Program-made: the position numbers and the translations under genes | Shown: positions 53,101 to 64,000 of the stretch, piece by piece | Position numbering within the stretch: position 1 is the first letter of the stretch | How the letters are laid out: each line of letters begins with the position of its first letter | The notes under the pieces: generated by a model | Seen by the model: the letters and a program-made list of their open reading frames with translations, nothing else | Databases searched by the model: none | What the model was told of the DNA's origin: nothing | NCBI GenBank assembly: GCA_910591455.2 | Contig: OU342808.1 | Span: forward strand, 4,765,607 to 4,829,606 | Source of the DNA: Pholis gunnellus | Lineage: Eukaryota > Chordata > Actinopteri > Perciformes > Pholidae | Length of the DNA: 64,000 nt | Direction: 5' to 3'

Positions 53101-53820
53101 TAATAGTTCGGCGGTGGAAGTCAATAGGAGCCGGGGGTCTCACTCCATTAAGCTGACCCCCAGGGCCACGCATTCATCCCTCACACATTCATTTCCTCTT
53201 TTATGCTCCCGTCTCTATTCAGGAGGGGGGGGGGCGGCGAATGGCTCACGCGGACCGGCCTCTGTGCAGGACTGTAGGGTCATAAATATGTTGGGGTCGG
53301 TGTGTGAGCTGATGTCACTTTGTCAGCCCCCCCCCCCCCGAACACAATCGGGAGCCTTCAAAAGAAAGGAACGAAAAAGGCCGACGTGGGACGGTGCCGA
53401 TCGCAACACCGGCTCCCAGTTTTCATCAGTCGACGCACAGCACACGAGTTAAGTTCCAGCGGAGTTTCCTCTTAAATCCCCATCTCGTTCCTCAGCTGAC
53501 CTTCACACCGCAGTGACTGCGATTCATTTATGTGCTCAGCAGGTTAGCAAACGATTCCCATAAACCGCGTGCGTCGCACAGAAACATCAGGTTTTAAGTT
53601 TTAAGCCTCTCCCTGTTGTGCTTCCCGCAGTGCCATTTGTAAACAATCCTCAAGTGAAAATCCTGAGAGCAAACACGTTACGAAAGCCTTCAGGAAGAGC
53701 GGCGGACGTCTCTGTTTGACAAGTGGCAGTAAAAGAAGTGGAACGGAAAGAAATCACTGGACTACAAGGCACACATACAAAGTGTAGTTTCTGTCTGTCT
53801 TTGGAGGCAATACCTCTCAA
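50110..53820. other. Intergenic DNA, no gene seen
   Basis: A perfect 28-nt AT palindrome lies at 50322-50349 and an interrupted CA tract at 52164-52206. The 50880-51050 part has CCTAACCAAGAC and CTAACCGAACCTTAACG words recalling a fish repeat. 53040-53340 is repeat-free and evenly composed apart from poly-G/C, a candidate conserved block. The 153-residue frame at 52991-53452 has no domain. Confidence 0.5.
52164..52206. repeat. (CA)n microsatellite with CG interruptions
   Basis: CA dinucleotides with two CG units near 52181-52186. Imperfect, so probably less variable than the pure tracts. Confidence 0.9.
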
Positions 53821-54310
53821 TGTAGCAGCGATGAGGGATGGGTGTCTTTAGGATACTATTGATACTCGTATGCTTATGGATACTGCTTATTGGTTAAGGG
53901 AATCAACATTTCTTTATTATTCTTGTATGTAAACAAATAGTCTTTCTTCAGCAGCAATACAAGAAGTTTCCAAATCTACATTTAAAAATACATTCACAGC
54001 TAAACAATTGGCTAAGTGATTAGCTTTCATGTATTAGCCTGTTCTTCTGATCAAACTCAGCGTGGCATCACTAACGTTACCTGCAGTGGACGAGGATGGA
54101 CGGCTGCTCCACAGTCAGTAGAAAAGTGACAATTTCTGCAGATTGATGTCGGTGTGTGTGTGTCAGAGTAGAGCACGACTTAAGGTTTGAGACGCTGCTA
54201 TTTTCCGCAGAGATCTCACTCCGTAACTTCTAAAGTACCGATAGCAGAACCGTTAACTCCGGACCTTATCAGTACTCTGGGTTTTTACTAACTTAGAACA
54301 GGTTCCTGTT
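53821..54310. repeat. Possible decayed MITE
   Basis: GGATGGGTGTCTTTAGGATACTATTGATACTC at the left and ACCGATAGCAGAACCG with CTTATCAGTACTCTGG at the right resemble the two halves of a fish 'GATACTGATAC' type repeat. No target duplication was found. A similar CCGATCCAGC/TATCGGACCGATA piece is at about 55580-55625. Confidence 0.35.
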
Positions 54311-55385
54311 TAGAAGCGGGTTTCTGGGGGAATCCTAAGAGCGACTACTAAATGTAAACCCCCTTTCATCCAAATATTTTTTTTTTTATGTTTTAAAGAA
54401 TACATTATCCTTAAAAGTAAGAGTAAAACACTTGTACTATGAATGCTCCTCCCAAAAAAAAACTAATTGTGCCCTAAATTGAAAAGCACAATGGCTCAAA
54501 ACATGATGAATCTGTAATAAACTGGGCCGACATGAGCTAAAACATGTACTGAATAATCCCACTGGGGCTGCAAAAGGAGCACAATGGTCCGTTTTTTACC
54601 AAAGCAGCTGAGGAGCAGGGCCGGCGATTCAGTCGTCATCAATAAAGCCCTCTTTTGTGCTTCACTTGGTGATGGAGCAGGAAGGGTTTTCACATGTCTA
54701 CGCATTGTTTTTGGATGACAGATTGAACCCACCAACTCTTCTGACATTTCTCCTCTGATGGTTTGGAGGGGGGGGTGATAGCTAGTTAGCTTGAAACTTT
54801 TGAAGTGTTCCACTCACAGGGAAGTTATGTTAAAACAAGAACATCCTAACATGAGAATACGAACCAGAATGTGTGCTCTCATTTCCATCATTTTCAAATA
54901 TGTAAAGAAAAAGTTGATAATAATGAAGATAAAGATACAAATGACAAAGAGTATAATGATTATAGAGGCAAAACTGCTGTTTTCCTAGATCATATTTACC
55001 GCCCTCTTCCTGAACTGCTCATGTGACACGTTAAAGACACTGCAGGAACAGCAGAGGAAGGTAGGGCGTCCCATAGGGAGTTGGTGATGTCTGGAGAAAG
55101 AAACAGAGAAGTTGTGTGTGTGTGTGTGTGTTTTTGGGGGGGAGGGTACTGCAGGAGTGGCAGGAACGAGAGTGAAAGTGAACAGGCCCAAATGATGGCG
55201 TGGGAGCGTTTGTGTCTGCTAGAGCGGGACAGAAAAGAATGAGGGAGAGATGTTGAGGTGTTAGTGAGGGTAATGGCGGATGAAGGTGTTAACTAGAACC
55301 GTATAGGGGTTATTTTCGGCTTGTTCTCATATAAGAACCCTGTTTAGTTTCCCTGGTAGAACCTCTTATAAAGGTAACACAACAC
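54311..55385. other. Intergenic DNA, no gene seen
   Basis: AT-rich with a short (GT)n at about 55115-55131 that runs into T and G tracts. No recognised element or coding frame. Confidence 0.5.
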
Positions 55386-55480
55386 AAACTTCTATACAAT
55401 CAGAGGAGTCGCCCCCTCGTGGCCATTAGAGAGAATGCAAGTTTAAGACACTTCTGTTTTTGCTTCACTTTTCAGAGTCG
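55386..55480 (+). repeat. Dispersed repeat family A, 3'-end fragment
   Basis: ACTTCTATACAATCAGAGGA, GTCGCCCCCTCGTGGCCATT and GAGAATGCAAGTTTAAGACA match the last 95 bases or so of family A. The upstream part is absent, so this is a 5'-truncated copy. Confidence 0.8.
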
Positions 55481-56999
55481 TAAGTTGGTGCCGAACTTTG
55501 TTAGACAACTTTCAACACATAAATACATAAATACATAGATATACATTTAAAGATTTGTCATTTATTATAATAATGGTATCCCATCCCGATCCAGCTATTT
55601 GAGTCAGTATCGGACCGATAGCCGTATCAGCATCTCTGACTGACTGAATCTACTTTAATCCAACAGATAAATATCATCCTTTAACATAGAATGCCCCATC
55701 AAATACCCCCAAATACGTATTATTTATTTAAGGTTCTACTTACGTAATGCTCTTTTATAAACAATACATATTATTTGCTTGTGTTATATCATTTGGGAGT
55801 AAATTCATTCTTGAATTGTTAGTGTGAGTTTTAGTTTTCCCCCAAAAAACTTTTCCTTTAAGTCTGCAAAAAAAAAGGAAAGAGGATATTCACAGAACAG
55901 TTAGAGACATATCAGATCTATTAACTGTGTCAGCTGCAGCAGCCATGCCGTGCCACTCGTGTTGTTCGTGAGCTGCCAAGCTGGTCCAATAAGATGATAA
56001 GGTGTCCCTGAACTGCGCCAAGAAACATCAACATTTCTGACCTCCGATCTCATATTTAGAAGAGAGAGATCTCTGGTATTCACTCCCACAGACGCAGACT
56101 CAAATACAACCCGCGGTCGCCTCTTCATAAAAAGCAACAATAGCAAAACACTTTGTGTCGCGCTTGTGGTCGGCTCCGGAAATTAATTTAGCTGGCGTGG
56201 TCCGAAATGGCGACTTCAGCGAGTGAGCTATGGACTTCTGTCTAAAGGGAGGATATTGTTCATGCTGCGAGGCCAGATATTTGAAGTGAACAATGGGTTT
56301 ATGAAGTCAGGGCAGTGTTGTGGTACACGTAGTCTTGCTCAATGCGTTTTACAACAAGGGCTACAATGGGATTTGCGAACCAGATTTCTAGTTCCAGATT
56401 TGGAAAAAGCAAAACGCTGAAAAATAATGTTTGCTTATCTGCAAAAAAATTAAAAATGTCTCCCCCCTCCTTCCACATATTAGTTATGAAGTGCAAGCGG
56501 AAGTTGAGAAAGTCTTGTTGTTTGTGTGTCTCACTTTTCTTCACTCATTTCTTTAGCACCTCCCCGCTGGCAGCAGAGTTGAATAAATTAATCATGTCTG
56601 AAAATAGTTTCTTCTTTTTTTCCCCACCCCCTTGCTTCTTAGTTGAAACAAAAAAAAAGGGGGGGGGGGGGCATTCGATATTCTCTTCCCGTTGGAGTAT
56701 CTTTTGCCCGAAGGGACAAATTGTCGCGGCTTACAGGGGAACTGACTCATTCCTCGTTGGCTGGGTTTGTTTTACAACCGCCCATGAATGGCGTATCAGC
56801 TTCCAGTGGGTCCTTGGCCTTTTGTCTGGAGAAAAGGAAACAACAGCTGTTGCTTTCACACGATTTTCTAACCCGGGGTCCTTGGAAAAGCAGAAAAGAA
56901 AATCTGCTTAAAAAAAAAAAAAGAAGCAAAAACCTTGCCAAGGAAACGGCTCCAAATCAACACCACCAGTAGACCTTTTATTTAGTTTTTGACACCTAC
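55481..56999. other. Intergenic DNA, no gene seen
   Basis: A block at 55930-56220 is free of simple repeats and might be conserved. The 189-residue frame at 56342-56911 runs through poly-A and poly-G tracts and has no domain, so it is not called. Confidence 0.45.
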
Positions 57000-57465
57000 A
57001 CACTTTCTATCTTTTTTTATTTCTTAGAGTCTTTTCCTCTGGGAGGGAGGAGGTGGTGTAAATGGGAGGAAAACAGGGACTCCCAGGTTCAGCTCCGTCT
57101 TTCACCTGTCTCATTATTAGCAGCGATGAAGGACGAAGTCAGAACTCTGCTCGTGAGCCGCCTGTCTCCGCCCGTCCACCTGTTGATGGAGTCGCTAAAT
57201 GAGCCTCGGGGCAGGAATGTTGATCAAAGAATGTGACATTTTGCTGGAGATTTGGCCTTCAGCCTCTATCTGCGGTGGCCTTTCAGACAGGTGGCTTTGT
57301 CTCCGTGGGGCAGATCTGATATCAGCACCAAACTGCAAATTGCTAAATCTTTGTTCCACAGCAGGTTATTTTTCTGTTTTTAAGGAAATGCGGGCAAAAG
57401 AACTCAAAGAATCACGCAGAAGATTTCCTTTTGCGTTTAATTTATGCTTTTTTGGTTGTATAAAA
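57000..57465. promoter_or_regulatory. Candidate conserved non-coding element
   Basis: Repeat-free stretch with even composition and several developmental-type words: GATCAAAG (TCF/LEF-like) near 57221, CACCTG/CAGGTG E-boxes near 57106, 57176 and 57289, and TCATTATTAG near 57111. It has no coding frame with support. The call rests on texture only. Confidence 0.3.
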
Positions 57466-57975
57466 ACATAATTGAAGACCTCGCCACCCCATCATTTTGG
57501 CCTTGTCTTCAACTTTGTGTGGTGTTTGGTGTTAACACCGCTCTAAGATCTTTTTGTTTTCTGTGTATCTTGCTTCCAAGCCACAGAAGCGAGCTGGCAC
57601 AGTTAATCTGTCCTTCTCCTCATCTCCAGGAATCAGCTGAATTTTTAATGAGCGAGAGAGATCGCTTCAAATCAACAAATGTTGTTAAACGTAAATAAAG
57701 ATAATAGATTCTGCTTGCATAAAAAAAAAAAAAGATTTCCTTTTTTTTTTTACATTTTTAGTGACAGAGACTGGGAGAATGGGGGCAGAGATAAATGTAT
57801 AGCTCCTAACAAAGGTCCCAAAGCTGGGATCAAACCTGCAACATTGATGCGCTGTAGCATAACCGGCTATGAAGGCACTCCAGAGTCTGCTTACTTTACT
57901 GTAATCTGTAGCATTCATCCTGGAAATGTGATCCTCTGGTTCATTATCTCCATCAGGAAATTGTGCATTCGGTCA

Positions 57976-57978
<3 letters not shown>

Positions 57979-58020
<42 letters not shown>
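57979..58020. repeat. (GT)n microsatellite
   Basis: About 21 GT units after TCATGC, followed by CTGTCTCTCTGTCTG. Confidence 0.95.
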
Positions 58021-58021
<1 letters not shown>

Positions 58022-58838
58022 TGTCTCTCTGTCTGTTTCTGTTTAGTTTGAAATAAAGCGCTTCGCAAAAGGCAAACTGAACCACGCCTGTGGAAGGAGA
58101 GCTAGTTAGCTGTTAGCATCCGAACTCTGCAGCGTGTTTGGCTAACAGAGCTAATGGCTAAAGGGGCTAATACGCATTTTTCTTTTCCAAGATTCTTCTA
58201 CGTAGTCCACCTACTGTGCTGTGATTGGCTAGTACTACTGTGCTGTGATTGTCTGGTACTCATTGCATGACTGTTTCTTCACTGGATAAGTTTGCCTTCA
58301 GTGATTCTTTTCCCAGAAAGGGTTCATTTTAACCCAAACCATGATCTTTTCTGACATCAAACCAAGTGGGTTTGTTACCTGAACCTCAGGAGATTTCTGG
58401 CCAAGGCAAACTTCTCCCAGGTGCGCTCAATTTCTGTAACCAGTGTAGCAGAAAGTGGAATTAGGAAGCTAGCTAGCTAACTAGCGAGCCTTTAAATGAG
58501 GGAAATTTAACAACTTCATCCACGCCAAAAACTGCTCTGCCAAAGCTCTCGTGGGAAAAGCTGATGGGGCTTTTGTTCCACTGTTAACCTGCAGCAGACT
58601 TTAATACAGTATCTATGAAACAGAATAATGTGTTCTTCTGTGCCAGGTGATCAGACTTTGTGGCGCGAAGGCGGTGTGAGCTGCAGCTGGAGGTTTTAGA
58701 TGGTATGATGAGGTTAGCGGGACAAATTCATCACGTAGCCGAAAGAGCCTCGGGGCAGAGGAGATCATCATCAAACAAAACACAAGCTAATTGCAGAGCA
58801 TTATAGTGCAGGTTCAGCAGGCTGAGCTGTTTGATGTT

Positions 58839-58842
<4 letters not shown>

Positions 58843-58887
<45 letters not shown>
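58843..58887. repeat. (GT)n microsatellite
   Basis: About 22 GT units after a TTTGTTTG lead-in, ending in ATACGTG. Confidence 0.95.
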
Positions 58888-58890
<3 letters not shown>

Positions 58891-59499
58891 CGTGCTGTGG
58901 CCTTATTTTGGGGGGTTGGAAACCACAATGTTTAATCTTGACATTAGTACTTCTTTAGTGGGCATGAAGTCAAGCTGTGTATGCTTGGTGGTGGTTAACC
59001 AGCCAGAGAAAAAAAGATCCTAATAAGGTACCTGAGTGCACTCGTCGGCCTGGAGGTAGTCGAAACATCTTTTCAGCCTGAGGAACAAAACATAACTTAG
59101 CACACTTTTTTGCTGTGTTTGATGATATTAGCAGCAAAATGTGTGTTTTTTTTCGTGATATTTTGACATTTCTGACCTCATAAAACCTTTACGAATTCAA
59201 TTTCCACTTCTGCTGTTTCACGTTTCTTTGCCATTTTTTGTGGCTTGGCAAAGTCCCAATTGAGCTTTTCTTTTAATGAATAATAATTGGTTGATTAGTT
59301 CATCATGTTTTTTATTATCAAATGATGTGTTATGCTTTTACACCAAGCCCTATTCCTTGTATGTGCATCATTCAAGCAACAATGCTAAATATTCTCTTGC
59401 TCCAGGTTGGTTGATTTTAGGATTTGCTGTTTATCTGTATCTTATGTGATATTTGATTGATTATCTTTCATTTTTTTGGAATGTTGGTCGGATAAAACT

Positions 59500-59628
59500 T
59501 TGGAAGAGGTGACTTGGAAATATACATTTTACACAGTAAGAGAAATTTGAAGAAATTAGTAAATTAATCAAAGAAACAATTGGATCAGATTAATCGTAAG
59601 TGAGAATGATTAGTCGCTGCAGCCCTAA
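59500..59628. repeat. hAT-like MITE end fragment
   Basis: ATTAGTAAATTAATCAAAGA and GATTAATCG lead to AGTCGCTGCAGCCCTA, the mirror of the end at 8522. Only one end is present. Confidence 0.5.
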
Positions 59629-60104
59629 TCAACTTGTTTGATTCCTTTCATCGCCTGCTACTTAATCGAGGAATGAACTGCTAGAGTCGCTCATACATCT
59701 TGGAAACCCCCAGTGGGACTGGTTCCATACTATTTAGCACAAGATGACGCTAAAACCGCGCTAACGAGGACAATGTTTCTCCCTAATCTAGCGTGTCTTC
59801 GGTTTAATAGATCCGAGGCGTTCCTAGAAGGGCGTTGTTTAAATTTGAACTCACCCTGTCTGTGTCTTAGCGGGCCGGCTGGCCGCTCTCTGCTCGGTTT
59901 CCTCCTCCCTGTTAATTGTCGTACGATGGAGGCGTGCTGCGTTTGCTGAGAGATGAGGTGTGCAGCCGCCATTTGGCTGCAGCTAAAAACTCATCCCGGT
60001 GTTGATCTCCGCCTGTCGTGGGCTCAGTTTGTTTTATAAGACGGAGAGGCGGTGGAACGGAGTCAGACAGAACCGGCGCTTAAATTGTCATCGCATGCAT
60101 CCTT
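59629..60104. other. Intergenic DNA, no gene seen
   Basis: Moderately GC-rich with CCGGCTGGCC and GGAGGCGTG words, but short opposed frames only. No element was recognised. Confidence 0.45.
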
Positions 60105-60174
60105 CAACAGTGGCGCTGAAATGGTGGGTTTACAAGGAGGGCCTCGTAAACCCACCACTTCATCGCCACTGTTG
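60105..60174. repeat. Near-perfect 29-bp hairpin
   Basis: Left arm 60105-60133 starts CAACAGTGGCG and ends GTGGGTTTAC. Right arm 60146-60174 is its reverse complement with two mismatches. The arms are separated by a 12-base spacer. Stem length and loop size are in the range of a pre-microRNA, though an inverted duplication or a relic of a small palindromic element is also possible. No known microRNA was recognised. Confidence 0.85.
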
Positions 60175-61079
60175 AGTCCAACCTCAGTGTTTACCAAAAG
60201 TGGAAATTACCAAGAATTGTTTGCAGGGTTCGTTCTGTTTTCATCATAAAACCACTAACCAGCAGTCCTTACATGAAGATGTTTGTGTTGTGATTGTTTT
60301 CAATACTACGCACAATCTTCAAACACCAAACTAATCAAAAGTTTGCTCTGCAGCTGAAGAATAGTGTTTTAGTCAAACATTGCTATTTTATATTATCATA
60401 TTTATATTATTATTACATTTTAATTTTATTATCATTGGTATTTTTTATTAATATTTTTGTTAGTTTTTTGCCATTTAACCAATTACTTTTTAGCTTTTAC
60501 TTAAATCATTACTTTTGTCAAACCAACAGTGTTTAATTTGACATGATATAAATCAGAGAAAGGCAGTAACTTCACATTAGAGAGGCTAGAACAATGACTT
60601 AAAGGATTAACTGATTGCTTGTGATTCGATTTTCAGTCGATTGTTTCAGCATTAAATGAAACTTCACCTTCAGTCACCCTCTCGTCGTGTCAGAAACCAA
60701 ACACCGTCGCAACAAATGCCTCCTTTGGGTTTTTAGGAAGAGGATCATCTCGCTGACACCCGGCCCTCCCTCTTTAGCACCTCGAGGAGCCTTCCAGGAT
60801 CTAACGCTGTTAAACAAACAAAACCCTCAAGGAGAAGAGCAAAGGCCACAGAGCCCCATTACACTTTCTAACGTCTTAGCCCCTTTTAGATAACACCTTT
60901 TGTTGCTTTATTTAGCTCCTCATTCATGCGGTAATGTTTTTTCTTTTTTTTTTTGGTCTGTGTTGGTTTTCTTTCAGAAGCTGGTGATAATTTGGAACCT
61001 GTGTATTTTAGCGAAGCCTCAGGTTTGAGCCGGCACAATGCGGATTCAAATGGTGTAAATGCCTTCACTCAGCACTCAG
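60175..61079. other. Intergenic DNA with a MITE fragment
   Basis: AT-rich. Around 60545-60660, GAGAGGCTAGAACAATGACT, GGATTAACTGATTGC and CAGTCGATTGTTTCAGC recall the interior and end of the hAT-like MITE. No gene. Confidence 0.45.
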
Positions 61080-61720
61080 CTGCTATCTAACCAGCGGCTT
61101 TTGTGTGCTCTTTGTCACTCACGGCTGATCGACAAAGGGAAGCGTGTCAGTGGCACTCAGAGGAATTAAGTCTAATCAAACAAAGCGACCACAATGTGAA
61201 AACCTTCTGATCTCCTTTCAAATCCCTGCTTGACTGAGCTCCGCTCAACGCCAGCCAAAGCAAACTACCTTCCTTCATGCACCTTGAATGCAACACTGAC
61301 GAGACGTAGCAGCCCTCCAGAATCCCCATAAAGCCCTTTGTTTGTGCACTCTTAACTGGAAACCGTACTGTAAAAGATACGCAATTATCCAAAGCCGGCT
61401 CATAAAGAGAGTGAAGGCTCTGCTGACGGTCACCCTGGAGGCGGGCGAGTGCGAGGAGCGCTGCAGATCATTTGTAACCAGGTGCGTTGGGCTACCAACA
61501 CTTACTCATTTTGTTCCTAAGAGGGTGTTTTGGGGGAGCGCTCACTCTTGGGCCTCTCTTTCATGCGCACCAAAATCCCAAAGTTGTGTTGTTGCACATG
61601 GCTAATAAGGAGGAAGAAGGGGAGTCCGAGGGCAAACACCAAATTATGTTTCCATCTGGCGGCAGATTATTAAGTGGATGCACTTAAATTGGAGAGAAAT
61701 AGTAATCGGAATTTCCCCAT
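61080..61720. promoter_or_regulatory. Candidate conserved non-coding element
   Basis: Long repeat-free block with words such as TCTAATCAAACAAAG, CCTTTGTTTG, CACCAAATTATG and GATTATTAAG and no tandem repeats. The overlapping frames here have no domain. Conservation is inferred from texture only. Confidence 0.3.
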
Positions 61721-61829
61721 TAAAATATACTGAGAAAAAAAATTTAGTTTGTTGACTGTTGGTTGTAAACAGCGATGCAAGTATGGAAAGGTTTGAAGTG
61801 GGTTAGGTTTAAACATAATGTTTGAACGT

Positions 61830-62660
61830 TTTTATTTTAATAGACCAGTCTATTATTTGAGGGATGATGCCCGACAAGGTGTCCATTGCCAGGAATGAAT
61901 GGATGATAATGGACACCTCGAAGGACATTTTCCACTTATACCATGGGCACATGCCAAAGAACAAATATTTCCATGCGTTTTGAAGCCAAACTCTTACTTT
62001 TTTCACAATCCGTTCACTCCATCTCCCTGGTAACCCTGAGGGTTTGCTAATACCTGGAAGAATGCTGTTCGCTGCTCCAGTAAACAGGATGGACCTTAGA
62101 TACGACTTGGCAATGGAAGATGTTTCTATTTGGCTCAGCTCATAGAACCCTTTGACTCAGCTACAAACCAGAAAGCTAACGTTATGCTAGCAAGATTCAG
62201 AGTCAATAACATTGCGTAATGTTGACAAACAGCAAATATAACGTGACTGTATGTTTAACAAGACAAGTTGGCTATCCAGCCATATCATTGTCCCCAAATC
62301 ATTATCAATATTTTTATAAAAGTTTGATTAGCATAATGCTAGCACAAAGCTAACGTTACACTAGCAAGAGTCAATAACATAGTGTATGGTTGACAAACAA
62401 GGCTAGCTAGCTAGTTATGCAGCCATGTCATTGTCATTAAATACATTTGAATATTTTCATGAATAAATGAGAGGCCGTGTGTACGGTCAGTCTGATAATA
62501 AGACATTCAATCCTTTTTTTCATTTAGTGATGCCAGCGCATTCATTTAGAATGGAGACAGTTTAACCGGAACTACTTTCTGTAGCAGGCGTCCATTATCA
62601 GGAATTAATGGACACCATGCAGCCAATCAGAATTGGGTATTCACCCAGACCATGGTGGGA
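61830..62660. repeat. Compound repeat with terminal hairpins and an internal duplication
   Basis: A 10-bp perfect stem (GGTGTCCATT with AATGGACACC, 61878-61917) near the left side is echoed by CGTCCATTATC...ATTAATGGACACC at about 62590-62616 on the right. In between, AAAGCTAACGTTATGCTAGC (about 62172) and AAAGCTAACGTTACACTAGC (about 62346) start a direct repeat of about 100 bases. The outermost parts hold ACCATGG on both sides in opposite context. It looks like a MITE-type element; the target duplication was not found. Confidence 0.5.
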
Positions 62661-63008
62661 TGCAGGTGGAACTATGTGTGCAGTAAAGTGCGACATATGT
62701 GAGTCTTCTGTATGAGAGCCATGTTGGTTTTGGGACTACACTTTGTTGGGTCTCAGCTTGTGCCGTTAACTGTTAGAAACCCAGATGGGTCGGAGTCTTT
62801 CTTCAGGTGGTTTCCCCACATAACCACAGCAGAAATATGTTTTCAACAACCTGGGCTTGCATTTATTTTTTGGGGTTATTTGACTAAAGAAGTTGTTTTT
62901 TATAAATGCACCTTTGTGGTCAGATGTCCCCACGAAATGAACACTGGTCATACAAATCGATAAACCGCTGATTAACTGCAGCTTCAAATCCAACTTAGAA
63001 TTCATGTT
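62661..63008. other. Intergenic DNA, no gene seen
   Basis: Two overlapping frames on opposite strands have no domain. Nothing else was recognised. Confidence 0.45.
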
Positions 63009-63235
63009 GGGGCGACTGTGGCGAAGTGGATAGCAATCTTTCAATCAGCGGATCGGCGGTTCGATCCCCAGTTCACGCTCCACTAGTCGCATGTTGATGT
63101 GTCCTTGAGCAAGACACTTAACCCCAAAATTGCTCCTGTAGCTGTGCCTACGGTGTAGAATTGTGATATAATCTGAATTGTGAATCGCTTTGGATAAAAG
63201 CGTCTGCTAAATGACTGTAATGTAATGTAATGTTA
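63009..63235 (+). mobile_element. tRNA-derived SINE with L2-like tail
   Basis: The head holds an exact A box TGGCGAAGTGG (63019-63029) and an exact B box GGTTCGATCCC (63058-63068). Next come TGTCCTTGAGCAAGACACTT, AACCCC, TTGCTCCTGTAG and the tail CTTTGGATAAAAGCGTCTGC / TAAATGACTGTAATG with (TGTAA)n repeats at the 3' end. The same family as the minus-strand copy at 29631, but better preserved. Transcription would be by RNA polymerase III and mobilisation by an L2-type LINE. Confidence 0.9.
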
Positions 63236-63519
63236 TGGAGATAATCGAGCGGAGACCAATCCCGTCGCTCTGTGCCGTGCCACAGGAAATAGTGGCGGGG
63301 CCGTTCGTCTGACTGGCGCATGGGTCTATGTTCCAGTCTCTGTGTTAGCCCCGGAGGCCTCGCTGCAAACAGACACCATTGTTACACACTACACACGGAT
63401 TCACAGCACACCAGGCAGAGAACATTCATACTCCCACTGAACGGAGAGACAGCTACACGCTTTAGCCGAGGCAAACCCACACTGGTTATGGACAGTTTGA
63501 CTCTCACATGCTTTGGATT

Positions 63520-63520
<1 letters not shown>
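63236..63520. other. Intergenic DNA, no gene seen
   Basis: GC-balanced stretch between the SINE and the GT tract. No recognised feature. Confidence 0.4.

Positions 63521-63596
<76 letters not shown>
63521..63596. repeat. (GT)n microsatellite
   Basis: About 38 uninterrupted GT units, the longest dinucleotide tract in the window. Confidence 0.97.
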
Positions 63597-63598
<2 letters not shown>

Positions 63599-64000
63599 GA
63601 TTTTCTTTTCCACACTAAATATCACTCTAATCAGTATTTTAGTTTTAATTGCATGTTTAGATTTTTCAGATCGCTTTGCTGTGTAATCATAGCGCGCTTT
63701 GAGAGAACAAGTCAATTACAAATTTAGGATTAGCAAGTAATCAGGGCTGATCTTAGCTTGTGTTGCTTTCTCCTGAGTTAGAGAGTCACATGCAGTGACA
63801 AAACATGGTACATAGATCAAATATAGCATTACTTTATTCATTGGAAAGACATTTTGCTTTTACTGTAACTCACACAATCATACAGTGATTAATATCAGGG
63901 TTCAAAAAGCAAGCAGGCAGCTTTGTGCTGTTTGTGCTGTGTATCTACATTAATTTAGATCATTAAAATAAATCTATAATAATAATAATAATAATATAAT
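63597..64000. other. Intergenic DNA ending in an AAT tract
   Basis: AT-rich; the window ends inside an AAT trinucleotide run (from about 63976). No gene. Confidence 0.5.

Larger units (their letters stand above)
57466..59499. other. Intergenic DNA with GT microsatellites and a small duplication
   Basis: Two (GT)n tracts lie at 57979-58020 and 58843-58887. A tRNA-like relic on the minus strand (57815-57875, with GGTTTGATCCC) may be a SINE piece. The 58080-58600 part is rich in GTTAGC/GCTAGC words of MITE style. A 24-bp tandem duplication is at 58211-58258. No gene. Confidence 0.5.

Overview
The window is vertebrate nuclear DNA, almost certainly from a teleost fish. The evidence is one intronless GC-rich gene of a vertebrate-specific kind, long AT-rich non-coding flanks, abundant (GT)n, (CT)n and poly-C tracts, and many dispersed repeats of fish type: tRNA-derived SINEs, Tc1 and hAT-like elements, and a decayed L2/CR1-type LINE. 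No bacterial, phage or retroviral gene was found.

Only one protein-coding gene can be supported: a growth-arrest-specific 1 (gas1) gene at 43198-43989 on the + strand. It encodes a 263-residue GPI-anchored protein with two ten-cysteine GDNF-receptor-like domains, known in other vertebrates as a Hedgehog co-receptor and RET modulator. It sits in a CpG-dense island. A CCAAT box and GT/GC-rich stretch lie about 0.7 kb upstream, and the 3' side carries two Pumilio-type motifs. I cannot tell the gas1a from the gas1b paralogue.

The rest behaves as a gene desert. About 43 kb upstream and 20 kb downstream hold no convincing exon. Layout: 1-9.7 kb, unique sequence with one copy of a roughly 0.5 kb repeat (family A); 9.8-11.4 kb, a complete hAT-like non-autonomous transposon with a perfect 8-bp target duplication and an internal CpG-rich minisatellite; 12.2-12.6 kb, a LINE remnant; 14-23.5 kb, mostly unique; 23.6-24.4 kb, a short Tc1 element nested in an older repeat; 26.6-41 kb, scattered SINEs, MITEs and repeat families A and B; 42.4-45.2 kb, the gas1 locus; 45.4-48.3 kb, one MITE and a dense cluster of simple repeats; 49.7-64 kb, mixed unique DNA, further family A copies, a near-perfect hairpin, a compound repeat and a SINE.

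Several repeat-free blocks look like candidate long-range regulatory DNA for gas1, but that is inference; a multi-species alignment would settle it. I found no undescribed multi-gene system.
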